DNA of 11,125 nt from Acidobacteriota bacterium (GCA_021780055.1 JAJXZM010000523.1:1-11125), one strand, 5' to 3'; shown: positions 1 to 5,800, counted from the stretch's first letter. A program made the numbers and translations. Notes: generated from the letters alone by a model not told the origin.

Positions 1-1
1 C

Positions 2-121
2 CTGGTAACCGTGATTGATGTTAAGTGGCACGGTTCGTCGGTCGCCGAGCTCACTTATAAGGACCCCTCAGGGAAACTGGGCAATGAGTTACTCTATCGG
101 GACCGCGAACCGACACTCGAA
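2..121 (+). pseudogene. SNF2/DEAD-type helicase, N-terminal remnant (broken by inserted DNA)
   Basis: Read from base 2 in one frame, this gives about 40 residues including the stretches VKWHGSSVAELTYKD and GNELLYRDREPTLE. I recognise these from memory as the N-terminal region of large SNF2-related DEAD/DEAH helicases found in bacterial defence islands, where a WSFDGDGALFRLVSEA-like segment and an ATP-binding core normally follow. Here the resemblance stops around base 120. The frame stays open to 796 but encodes only the reverse of the neighbouring minus-strand gene and unrecognisable sequence. No helicase motif (GxGKT, DEAH) appears anywhere in the window. The true start may be the GTG at 11 or lie left of the window. 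The gene is therefore very likely dead, cut at roughly 120-128 by the insertion carrying the zinc-ribbon gene. The family call rests on memory of a short stretch and needs a database match. Confidence 0.55.
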
Positions 122-587
122 ATCGATGTTCTTTACAAGAACCATCGCCGGGCACCAGGCAAGGACCCAGGGGCTGAAAAATCAGCAGTTGAGAAGCAGC
201 CAAGTTGTTCTTTACAAGGTCGGCGGCGGCCGGTCCCAGCAGCCAAACCTCAGAGGAACAACGTTTTAGGTCCAGAGCCAAGTTGTTCTTTACAAGCCCT
301 TGGAGGCGGCGGCTTTGGTCTCGGAAATGCTGTCGCTGCCGGTTGCGTTCGACGGCCTCAGGGTGAGTCTGGCGATATCGCTTCTGGTAACCGGGATGCG
401 CGTCTCGCCACTTCTTGCGGCTCTCCCGCACGACCTGGGCATAGACGGGATCGGAACGGATCTTTCGCTGGTGATATTCCCGGCGGCGTTGATGCTGGCA
501 GGCGGGCTGGCTGCAAACCTGTTGTTGGGGATGGTAAGGGGCGGGCTGAAAGACTTGCTGGCAATAACGGCAACGGTGCAAACTCAT
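51..587 (-). CDS. Zinc-ribbon hypothetical protein linked to mobile elements
   Basis: This is a 178-residue, strongly basic protein. Four cysteines near the N-terminus (C6, C9, C25, C30; CxxC-15-CxxxxC) predict a zinc ribbon. A region rich in Arg, Gln and His follows (residues 31-95), with repeated Tyr-Gln/Arg and HPxxxxR-like spacing typical of nucleic-acid binders. The N-terminal layout resembles small proteins that sit beside transposases and recombinases in Acidobacteriota, Verrucomicrobia and Planctomycetes metagenomes; no biochemical role is known to me. The segment LVKNNLA occurs at residues 98-104 and 124-130 because the DNA carries a repeat 78 bp apart in the same frame. The last ~25 residues are read from the antisense of the broken helicase gene, so the original C-terminus probably ended near residue 155 and this tail is a by-product of insertion. 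A CGGAG 9 bases before ATG 587 is a possible ribosome-binding site. Confidence 0.6.
   Translation of the reverse strand: MSLHRCRYCQQVFQPAPYHPQQQVCSQPACQHQRRREYHQRKIRSDPVYAQVVRESRKKWRDAHPGYQKRYRQTHPEAVERNRQRQHFRDQSRRLQGLVKNNLALDLKRCSSEVWLLGPAAADLVKNNLAASQLLIFQPLGPCLVPGDGSCKEHRFRVSVRGPDRVTHCPVSLRGPYK
128..296. repeat. Three spaced copies of a 12-bp word (GTTCTTTACAAG)
   Basis: Copies lie at 128-139, 207-218 and 285-296, with start-to-start distances of 79 and 78 bp. The second and third copies extend leftward to 21 identical bases (198-218 and 276-296). The first copy continues into AAC, making a perfect inverted repeat, GTTCTT-TAC-AAGAAC (128-142). It lies right where the helicase reading frame loses its identity, so it may mark the end of the inserted segment. 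The bases between copies are not similar to each other, so this is not an ordinary tandem repeat. It is not CRISPR: the units are too short and too few. Confidence 0.75.
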
Positions 588-869
588 CGGGGCGGCTCCG
601 GATCAGAATGTCATCCGTTCATTCTGTCCAGAAGCCTCGCTCAACCCGAAACACCGTTAACAATTCAGCCTATATAGAGTCGCATGTAGAGTTTTTACCG
701 CCTCCTCGCGGATGGGGCTGCGGCTCATCAAATTGTCAAAACTGCTGCTCTTTCTCGCTGCCACGGACACCTTCTCCCGATGAACTGAATAACTAATGGC
801 CTGGATCTCGGCAAAGGAGGCTGGCAGACGCTTTCTGGAGGGCCGGGTTTTTATTGTATCTCAGATACC
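588..869. other. Region between two minus-strand genes, no gene recognised
   Basis: No credible coding sequence is seen on either strand; the open plus-strand frame ending at 796 has no recognisable family features. The stretch should contain the promoter of the zinc-ribbon gene. On the minus strand a TATATA word lies around 670-676, but no convincing -35 accompanies it. At 856-868 there is a perfect 6-1-6 palindrome, GTATCT-C-AGATAC, just beyond the stop codon of the IS630-like gene. It is not followed by a T run on either strand, so it is not an intrinsic terminator. Confidence 0.4.
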
Positions 870-1841
870 TTAAGCATAAGGAGACTTGGGAAAGGGCTTT
901 TTCTGGGCGGGCGGCCAGGCAAAGGGTTGCGGTTGGACAGGGCTGGCTGCCAGGTAGGCCTGAATCGCCTGCTCGACAGCTTCGAAAGACCTTATTCGGG
1001 GGGCGCGCTTCCCGCTTACCTCTCCCAGCCAGCGGCTTACCCCGTCTAACCACGTATCGCCCTCGGGCGTGGGGTGAAGGCGAAAGCGGCGGCGCTGGAG
1101 CCAGGTCTGAGCGTAATCCTGCCTGTGCGTGCCCTCCCGGTCCACGACCAGATGGATAGGGCCGCTCGGGACCCTCCGCTCGATCTGGCGCAGGAAGGTG
1201 AAGAAGGCCTGCTGTTGAGGCCGCGACCGGCTGTCTCCCACGACTCGTGATTCGAGCCCGAACAGCGCTTCCCTCAAGCGCCTCCGACCGGCGGACTTCA
1301 TCCCGGCTCCTGGAGCGGGCCGCCGTCGATCCAGCACGAGCGCCAGGAGCTTGTCGGGCGGGTTCAGGTAGAGTCCCACCATCCCCGGGGCCGGCCGCCC
1401 CGGTCGAGCCGTCCTGGTCAAGTGGGGCTTCAGGTCGTATTCATCCCAGATCCGCTGGACGGTCGTCTGGCTGACCCGCTGGGCCCGGGCCATCGACCGC
1501 ACGCTCCAGCGCTTCTCGCCTGCCGGGGGAGCCCGGCGCGTCGCTTCCAGAATCTGCCGGACCTTGCGCTGCGAGATCTTCCGCTGCGGTCCTCGCCCGG
1601 GGGCCAGTTCGAGCAGCGCCTGGGCGCCTCCCTGGATAAAGCGCTTCCGCCACAGGAGCACCGTGATCTGGGTGGTCTGCAAGGCCCGGGCAATGGCGCG
1701 GTTGGAAGCTCCGGCCGCCGCCAGGAGGATGATCCGGGCCCGCAGGGCCACCTGGCGGGGCGTCCGGGGAGAGTCCCGCCAGGCTTCCAGGACGCGGCGC
1801 TGGTCAGGAGAGAGCGGAAGCGGTGAAGCGGAGCGTGGCAT
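870..1841 (-). CDS. IS630-like transposase relative with degenerate DDE site
   Basis: This is a 323-residue protein. Residues 11-140 form two helix-turn-helix DNA-binding units (SNRAIARALQTT and RSMARAQRVSQTTV), followed by PHLTRTARPGRPAPG. Residues 156-170 (VGLYLNPPDKLLALVLD) match the start of the IS630 DDE domain. The catalytic core is damaged. The family VDEKS motif is LDRRR here (D171 kept, E lost). LDNxxxHK is VDREGTH (D234 kept, N replaced by R). NxVERWF is DGVSRWL, so the catalytic Glu is S269. The two aspartates are only 63 residues apart, and the family's central GTTTLFAAL-like stretch is missing. The rest of the fold stays in one uninterrupted frame, including the closing PxPFAW motif. 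Either this is a recently inactivated copy or a retained DNA-binding protein. Start ATG 1841 lacks a clear ribosome-binding site. The gene is divergent from the XRE gene that follows. Confidence 0.75.
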   Translation of the reverse strand: MPRSASPLPLSPDQRRVLEAWRDSPRTPRQVALRARIILLAAAGASNRAIARALQTTQITVLLWRKRFIQGGAQALLELAPGRGPQRKISQRKVRQILEATRRAPPAGEKRWSVRSMARAQRVSQTTVQRIWDEYDLKPHLTRTARPGRPAPGMVGLYLNPPDKLLALVLDRRRPAPGAGMKSAGRRRLREALFGLESRVVGDSRSRPQQQAFFTFLRQIERRVPSGPIHLVVDREGTHRQDYAQTWLQRRRFRLHPTPEGDTWLDGVSRWLGEVSGKRAPRIRSFEAVEQAIQAYLAASPVQPQPFAWPPAQKKPFPKSPYA

Positions 1842-1901
1842 CAGGCAGGGAGGATATCACGGGCGAGGAGGGGAGAGGAAGGGCGGGAGGAAAGAAGGAT
1901 C

Positions 1902-1910
1902 TGATATGAT
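1902..1910 (+). promoter_or_regulatory. Extended -10 promoter of the XRE gene
   Basis: TGATATGAT fits the extended -10 pattern TGnTATnnT. No good -35 lies 17 bases upstream (the region is G-rich), as is common with extended -10 promoters. Transcription would start near 1917, about 47 bases before ATG 1964. Confidence 0.5.
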
Positions 1911-1916
1911 ATAGTT

Positions 1917-1931
1917 ATATGTAGTACATAT
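1917..1931. promoter_or_regulatory. Perfect 15-bp palindrome, candidate XRE operator
   Basis: ATATGTA-G-TACATAT is a perfect 7-1-7 inverted repeat in a GC-rich background. It lies at the predicted transcription start and 33 bases before the XRE start codon. Small XRE repressors commonly bind such dyads to control their own promoter. The autoregulation is inference from position. Confidence 0.55.
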
Positions 1932-1963
1932 TCAAATCCGACCATCCTCAGGAGGAGATCCTT

Positions 1964-2236
1964 ATGCCTATTACTTTCGCTGCCTTCCTGGCCCGCTGCC
2001 GGGAGCGGCTCGGCAAGACCCAGGCCCAGGTGGCCGAATGCTGCGCCGTCACCCCGGAAGCCATCTCTCAGTTCGAGAGCGGCCGCCGCAAGCCCCGCCT
2101 GGCCCTGCTGCCTCGCCTGGCCCAGGCCCTGCAGGTGGACCGGCGCCTGCTGGCCCGCTTCGCGCTGGAGAGCCGCGCTCCGGAGTTCTACGCCACGCTG
2201 GGACTGGAACCCGTGGAGTTGGCAGAACTCGCATGA
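1964..2236 (+). CDS. XRE-family helix-turn-helix regulator
   Basis: This is a 90-residue protein made almost entirely of one Cro/C1-type DNA-binding domain. Helix 2-turn-helix 3 is QAQVAECCAVTPEAISQFESG (residues about 20-40), and the family's typical RRKPRLALLPRLAQAL follows. A short C-terminal stretch of about 30 residues has no recognised sensor domain. A strong ribosome-binding site (GGAGGAG, about 1951-1957) sits 7 bases before ATG 1964, fixing the start. The gene has its own promoter and palindrome upstream and is divergent from the IS630-like gene. The recombinase begins 176 bases after its stop, too far to assume co-transcription. It probably acts as a repressor of itself and perhaps of a neighbour. 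No toxin or antitoxin partner is evident beside it, so a solitary or element-borne repressor is the more likely reading. Confidence 0.8.
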   Translation: MPITFAAFLARCRERLGKTQAQVAECCAVTPEAISQFESGRRKPRLALLPRLAQALQVDRRLLARFALESRAPEFYATLGLEPVELAELA

Positions 2237-2412
2237 GGCCCGGCCGCTTTGGTCTGTCCCGAATCCTGGTTTACGCCGGAAGCCTCTCTGCAGGGTGGCC
2301 GGGCAGAACTGAGCCTTCTACCCCCTGTGGCGGTCATGAAACGCTGTCAGGGGTTTTAGGACCACCTTGCTGGGTGCTTCCAGGCAAAGGCCGTCACGAG
2401 GGAGATGCATCC

Positions 2413-2989
2413 ATGAATAGCGATAGCAGAAAGGCTGTTCTCTACCTGCGCCTTTCAAAGCTTGAGCAGCATCCCGAGACTCAACTGCATGATCTGAGGC
2501 AACTGGCCAGGCAGAGGGGACTGGAAATCACCAGCATCTACGAAGACAAAGTCACCGGCGCCAGAGACTCCCGGCCGGGACTGGATCAGATGATGGCGGA
2601 CGCCCGGCAGGGGAAATTCAACGTATTGCTGGTCTGGGCTTCGGATCGCGTGGCGAGATCAGTCCGGCATTTTCTCCAGGTGCTCGACGAGATGGCTCAC
2701 ATGAACATCGAGTTCATCAGCTTCAGAGAACAGATCGACACGAGCGGACCGCTGGGAAAGGCTGTATTGGTGATTGTGGGTGTCGTTGCGGAACTGGAGA
2801 GATCGCTAATCAGGGAGGGTGGAGGCGGGATTGAGGCGGGCGAAGCTGGAAGGCCGGCGGATCGGAAGGCCCAGACTGCAGATAGACCGGGCGGCCATCC
2901 TTCAGGACCGCGCGCAAGGAATGAGCCTGAACGAGCTCGCGAAGGAGCATCAGGTCAGCAAGGCCAGCATCTGTAAAGCGCTCAAATAG
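2413..2989 (+). pseudogene. Small serine recombinase (resolvase/invertase), frameshifted
   Basis: Bases 2413-2817 encode 135 residues of a serine-recombinase catalytic domain: YLRLSKLEQ with nucleophile S15 and R13, a region ending VTGARDSRPGLDQM, ASDRVARSVRHF, and the start of the dimer helix, VVAELERSLIRE. At 2812-2820 the frame is lost. Continuing in the next frame, 2819-2989, restores the family sequence VEAGLRRAKLEGRRIGRPR and then a C-terminal helix-turn-helix, SLNELAKEHQVSKASICKAL. The expected RERVEAG junction fits a 2-base loss. Together the parts make about 191 residues, a normal length for this family. Unrepaired, the first frame runs on to 2976 with a nonsense tail, giving a product without its DNA-binding end. 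No slippery heptamer suggests programmed shifting. GAGGGAG lies about 9 bases before ATG 2413. The frame is open further upstream (to 2038), but that part overlaps the XRE gene and has no family similarity. Confidence 0.8.
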
Positions 2990-3086
2990 GCCTCCAAACG
3001 GGGGTGTCATAAACCCCTGCCGCAAACGCCTCCGGAAGTTATTGATTCCAGGAACCCGGATTCGGCCAATTCACCTGTCTAAAAAA

Positions 3087-3108
3087 CTGTAGATTCTGTT
3101 GAAAAAGT
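3087..3108 (+). repeat. Left end of the IS: target duplication and inverted repeat
   Basis: CTGTAG (3087-3092) precedes the left inverted repeat (3093-3108). The same six bases occur immediately after the right repeat. Confidence 0.65.
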
Positions 3109-3180
3109 CGAGTTCTGGCGGCAATGAGTGCCTGGGGGTGCTATTATCTGGGTCTTCTTATATGTTATAGTACACACAGA

Positions 3181-3522
3181 ATGAGCGAAACCTCTTCCCG
3201 ACTCTCGCCCCGTTCCCTCCCTGCGCCACTGCGGAAGGTCTTGGAGTCCTTCCCGGTGGTGGGCGGATCGCTGGTGAAACAATATGTAGTCTGCGGCAAG
3301 CCGGGCTGCCGCTGCGCGCGGGGCCAGAAGCATGGGCCTCTGTATTACCTGTACTGGAAGGAGCAAGGCCGCAGCTGTTCTCTTTATGTACCCCGTGAGA
3401 AAGTCGCGGAAATGCGCCGGCAGATTCAAAACTACCGAAGTTTACAGAAGGAGTTGGCTCGAAGGGCCCATGAGGGTCTGAGGGAGTGGCAACGAGATCT
3501 GCAAAAGGAGCGCCGCCGATGA
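3181..3522 (+). CDS. DUF6788-type small protein carried by the IS
   Basis: This is a 113-residue protein. Its core GSLVKQYVVCGKPGCRCARG (residues 29-48) followed by HGPLYYLYWKEQGRS and SLYVP is the pattern I know as DUF6788, a small domain often found next to transposases. C38, C43 and C45, perhaps with H51, could bind zinc. Residues 73-113 are a charged, Arg/Glu/Gln-rich stretch, probably helical. Its function is unknown; a helper or regulator of the adjacent transposase is the natural guess from position. I chose ATG 3181. ATG 3124 is in frame but would add a hydrophobic leader starting only 30 bases inside the element and unlike the family. A TATAGT word at 3166-3171 could be the -10, which would make the message nearly leaderless; no ribosome-binding site is seen. 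The stop codon overlaps the transposase start, so translation is probably coupled. Confidence 0.75.
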   Translation: MSETSSRLSPRSLPAPLRKVLESFPVVGGSLVKQYVVCGKPGCRCARGQKHGPLYYLYWKEQGRSCSLYVPREKVAEMRRQIQNYRSLQKELARRAHEGLREWQRDLQKERRR

Positions 3523-4892
3523 TGGGTGAAAAGCCTCGCAGTGAGCCGCTGTTTTATTACTTCCGCCTGGAGGATCAGATTCCCAAGGATCATTTGTTGA
3601 AGCGCCTGGATCGCTACGTGGATTTCAGCTTTGTGCGAGAACGGCTGAAGGATGCCTACAGCCGGATGGGGCGGCCCTCGATCGACCCGGGGATTCTGCT
3701 GCGGATGCTGCTGGTGGGTTATCTGTACGGGATCACCAGCGAGCGGCGGCTGGTGGAGGAGATTCGGATGCACCTGGCCTACCGCTGGTTTACAGGGATG
3801 GGGCTGGACGAGGAAGTTCCGGATCACTCGACGTTTTCCAGGAACCGGCACGGGCGGTTCCGGGACTCGGGCATCTTTCTGGAAGTCTTCGAAGAGGTGG
3901 TGCGGCGGTGTATCGAGGTCGGATTAGTTGAGGGTCAAAGGCTAACCGTGGACGGGACGGTCATCCGCGCCGATGCGAGTTCCCAGAGCGGGGTGGAACG
4001 GAAGCAGTTAGAGGAGGTGGCGCAAGTTTCCCGCACCGTGCGGGAATATTTGCAGGAAGTGGCGCAACAAAATCCCGTCGCCGATCCTGCCGATCGACCT
4101 CCGGCACCGCAGTCGGTGGCCGCGCAGATTATCTCGAAGACGGATCCGGACGCCTGCTGGATCGGCAAATGGGGGCCATCGGCTCCTTCTTATTTTGACC
4201 ATTACCTGATCGACAACGCCCATTGCATCATTGTGGGGGTGGAAGCCACCACGGCACGCGTTCGGCAGGAGAGTCTGGCGGCTCGCCATCTGTTACAGCA
4301 GGTGAAGGAGCGGTTCGGGATTTGCCCGGAAAGTCTGGGGGCCGACAAGGGCTATGGGAGCGGGGAGTTCCTGGCCTGGCTGTGGGAACGGAACATTCAG
4401 CCCCATATCCCGGTGATCGATCGCCGTCATCAGACACGCCGGCGCTTCACTCGCGACGCTTTTCAGTACGATCCGGTGGAGAACGCCTTTCGCTGTCCCG
4501 AGGGGAAGCGGCTGCGCTACCGGGGCGTGTCGCGAAAGGGCCAAAGCTATCTTTATTCAGCCAAACCCGGGGACTGCGGGAGTTGCCCGATCAAGAAGCG
4601 CTGTACGCCAGGACCTTATCGCAAGGTGTCCGTGCACTGGCAGGAAGCGGCGCGGCAGGCCGCTCGAGACTTGGTGTCAACCCCGGCGTACGCCCGTTCC
4701 CGCCGCGAGAGGAACAAAGTGGAGGCGCTGTTCTCCGAACTGAAGCTACGGGTCGGATTACCGCGGGCGCGCTTACGCCGGCTTTGGAACGTGGCAGAAC
4801 AGTTCTACCTTGCGGCGACCGCGCAAAACCTCAAACGGCTGGTCAAGTTCCTTGCCCAATCCGAGACTCTGCCGGCAGGATGCACCACTTGA
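3519..4892 (+). CDS. IS1182-family DDE transposase
   Basis: This is a 457-residue protein with the IS1182 layout. The N-terminal DUF772-like domain (residues 10-135) contains GRPSIDPGILLRMLLVGYLYGI, SERRLVEEI, LAYRWFTGM and PDHSTFSRNR. The RNase-H-like catalytic domain follows. The catalytic acids are present: D145 in LTVDGTVIRADAS, D276 in LGADKGYGSGEF and E402 in RNKVEALFSELK. A cysteine cluster (C326, C353, C356, C362) before the last acid is typical of the family's insertion domain. Length is normal and the frame intact, so the enzyme should work: it would cut and rejoin the element's inverted repeats. I chose ATG 3519 because it overlaps the preceding stop (ATGA) and is immediately followed by a second ATG. 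An in-frame GTG at 3486 lies inside the upstream gene and is less likely. About 130 non-coding bases separate its stop from the right inverted repeat. Confidence 0.9.
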   Translation: MMGEKPRSEPLFYYFRLEDQIPKDHLLKRLDRYVDFSFVRERLKDAYSRMGRPSIDPGILLRMLLVGYLYGITSERRLVEEIRMHLAYRWFTGMGLDEEVPDHSTFSRNRHGRFRDSGIFLEVFEEVVRRCIEVGLVEGQRLTVDGTVIRADASSQSGVERKQLEEVAQVSRTVREYLQEVAQQNPVADPADRPPAPQSVAAQIISKTDPDACWIGKWGPSAPSYFDHYLIDNAHCIIVGVEATTARVRQESLAARHLLQQVKERFGICPESLGADKGYGSGEFLAWLWERNIQPHIPVIDRRHQTRRRFTRDAFQYDPVENAFRCPEGKRLRYRGVSRKGQSYLYSAKPGDCGSCPIKKRCTPGPYRKVSVHWQEAARQAARDLVSTPAYARSRRERNKVEALFSELKLRVGLPRARLRRLWNVAEQFYLAATAQNLKRLVKFLAQSETLPAGCTT

Positions 4893-5022
4893 GGGGCAGG
4901 AAACAGTACGGCCCAGGCCGACAATGCGGGGGCAAGCGCGAAAAGGATGAACCGGAAACACTGAATAACAGTACCTGGCTTCTGTAAACCCGTCAAAAAT
5001 CCTTCCCCTTATCCCCCGGACT

Positions 5023-5044
5023 ACTTTTTCAACAAAATCTGTAG
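5023..5044 (-). repeat. Right end of the IS: inverted repeat and target duplication
   Basis: ACTTTTTCAACAAAAT (5023-5038) mirrors the left end with one mismatch, and CTGTAG follows at 5039-5044. The junction forms a perfect palindrome, AAATCT-GT-AGATTT (5035-5048). Confidence 0.65.
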
Positions 5045-5609
5045 ATTTAAACACCACCCAGCTTTCTGCCGAAGCAGCAGAGAGAGTACATCCCTTCATT
5101 CATCGGCCCTGGTCACTGTTGGTCCATGGCGGTGACGACGAACACCTGCCGCATATGGCTGGCCCGCGTGGATAGAACCCGAAATCATGCCCCCACAGCC
5201 TGCCACGCAACCAGCTCCCAGAAACGGGTGTTTATCTCGTGATGCGAATTTTATTTCCCCAGATCAACAATTCCCGAACCTGCAACGTTATTAATGACGG
5301 GATAAGCCTGAGGTTGCAAGTATGTTTTCATTGCGGGGGCGTGCAGTAAAGGCCAGTTAAGGTTGGCGGTTCCGGCGAATTTATTAAAGAGTTCATCCTT
5401 GCGGGCGATTCATCCGAGTACTTACTGTGGCAGTAGCAGAGGGGCAGGCCGCGGCTGAACGTCAGGGCCTATCAGTATGTGAAGGGTTACGGAATTTTCC
5501 TGCCTGCTGTCGCAAACGATGTCTGTAAGGCCGAAAACCAAACGCCGACGGAGGTGGTCGCGGCAGGTGCGTCCCTCAGGGAAATCTCTTAGGATGCTCT
5601 TCGGGTGCC

Positions 5610-5639
5610 TTGACATCGTGTGCCGTGGTCAAGTATATT
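5610..5639 (+). promoter_or_regulatory. Near-consensus sigma-70 promoter with overlapping inverted repeat
   Basis: TTGACA at 5610-5615 and TATATT at 5634-5639 are separated by 18 bases, predicting a start near 5646. CTTGAC (5609-5614) and GTCAAG (5628-5633) form an inverted repeat with a 13-base gap that covers the -35 and the spacer, a typical place for a repressor site. It points toward the receiver remnant and the polysaccharide operon. Confidence 0.5.
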
Positions 5640-5770
5640 GCATGCGTTAACTAACTTGTCATAATGTTGGGATTGTGCTGGAACGTTGCTGGTTTTAAGT
5701 ACATGAGCTTAATGAAGTGGTTGTGGTACGTTCCCAACCGGCGGGCTTGTTTTTCCTTGCGTGGCAGGCT

Positions 5771-5800
5771 TTCATAACCATAAGTGGGTGGCATTATAAT
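5771..5800 (+). promoter_or_regulatory. Second candidate promoter (TTCATA-18-TATAAT)
   Basis: A perfect -10 hexamer, TATAAT (5795-5800), has a weak -35, TTCATA, at 5771-5776. Its start site would be near 5807, almost at ATG 5815. It may serve the downstream operon now that the receiver gene is degraded. Confidence 0.35.

Larger units (their letters stand above)
852..1913. mobile_element. Candidate extent of the degenerate IS630-like element
   Basis: Bases 852-871, read forward, resemble the reverse complement of 1895-1913. With one gap the match is about 14 of 20, and both sides share TCAGAT and CCTT. Both outer edges begin with TA, the usual target dinucleotide of IS630/Tc1-mariner elements. 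These could be worn terminal inverted repeats that bracket the transposase-like gene. The match is imperfect and partly AT-rich, so the boundaries are tentative. Confidence 0.3.
3093..5038 (+). mobile_element. IS1182-family-like insertion sequence, apparently complete
   Basis: The ends are inverted repeats: ATTCTGTTGAAAAAGT at 3093-3108, and at 5023-5038 a sequence whose reverse complement is ATTTTGTTGAAAAAGT (15 of 16 identical). CTGTAG flanks both sides directly (3087-3092 and 5039-5044) and fits a 6-bp target duplication. The direct match extends to CTGTAGATT if three bases of the left end are included, so the exact boundary could shift by a few bases. An alternative reading places the ends at AGATT on both sides. 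Inside are a DUF6788-type gene and an intact DDE transposase. Both frames are undamaged, which suggests a recent insertion. Confidence 0.8.

Noticed and set aside
128..296. Spaced repeats as a CRISPR array
   Set aside because: There are only three copies, 12-21 bp long, with 57-67 bp between them, inside a coding frame and with no cas genes nearby.
300..677. 125-residue hydrophobic plus-strand frame resembling a membrane protein
   Set aside because: It lies opposite the Arg/Gln-rich zinc-ribbon gene; Leu/Val/Ala-rich content is what the reverse strand of such codons gives.
11..796. 261-residue plus-strand open frame
   Set aside because: Only its first ~40 codons look real (helicase remnant). 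The rest is the reverse of the zinc-ribbon gene and unrecognisable sequence.
856..868. GTATCT-C-AGATAC palindrome as a terminator of the IS630-like gene
   Set aside because: The loop would be one base and no T run follows; it may instead be part of the element's end.
2038..2412. N-terminal extension of the recombinase frame
   Set aside because: It overlaps the XRE gene in another frame, is Pro/Gly/Ala-rich without family similarity, and ATG 2413 has a ribosome-binding site.
3001..3017. GGGGT-7-ACCCC stem-loop after the recombinase as a terminator
   Set aside because: The stem is only 5 bp and no T run follows on either strand.
3124..3180. Earlier start for the DUF6788-type gene
   Set aside because: The extra residues are unlike the family and begin only 30 bases inside the IS end.
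5422..5616. 64-residue minus-strand frame
   Set aside because: No ribosome-binding site and no recognisable motif were seen, and it sits in an otherwise non-coding stretch.
5716..5757. GC-rich stretch followed by TTTTT as an intrinsic terminator
   Set aside because: No stem of more than three or four pairs forms before the T run.
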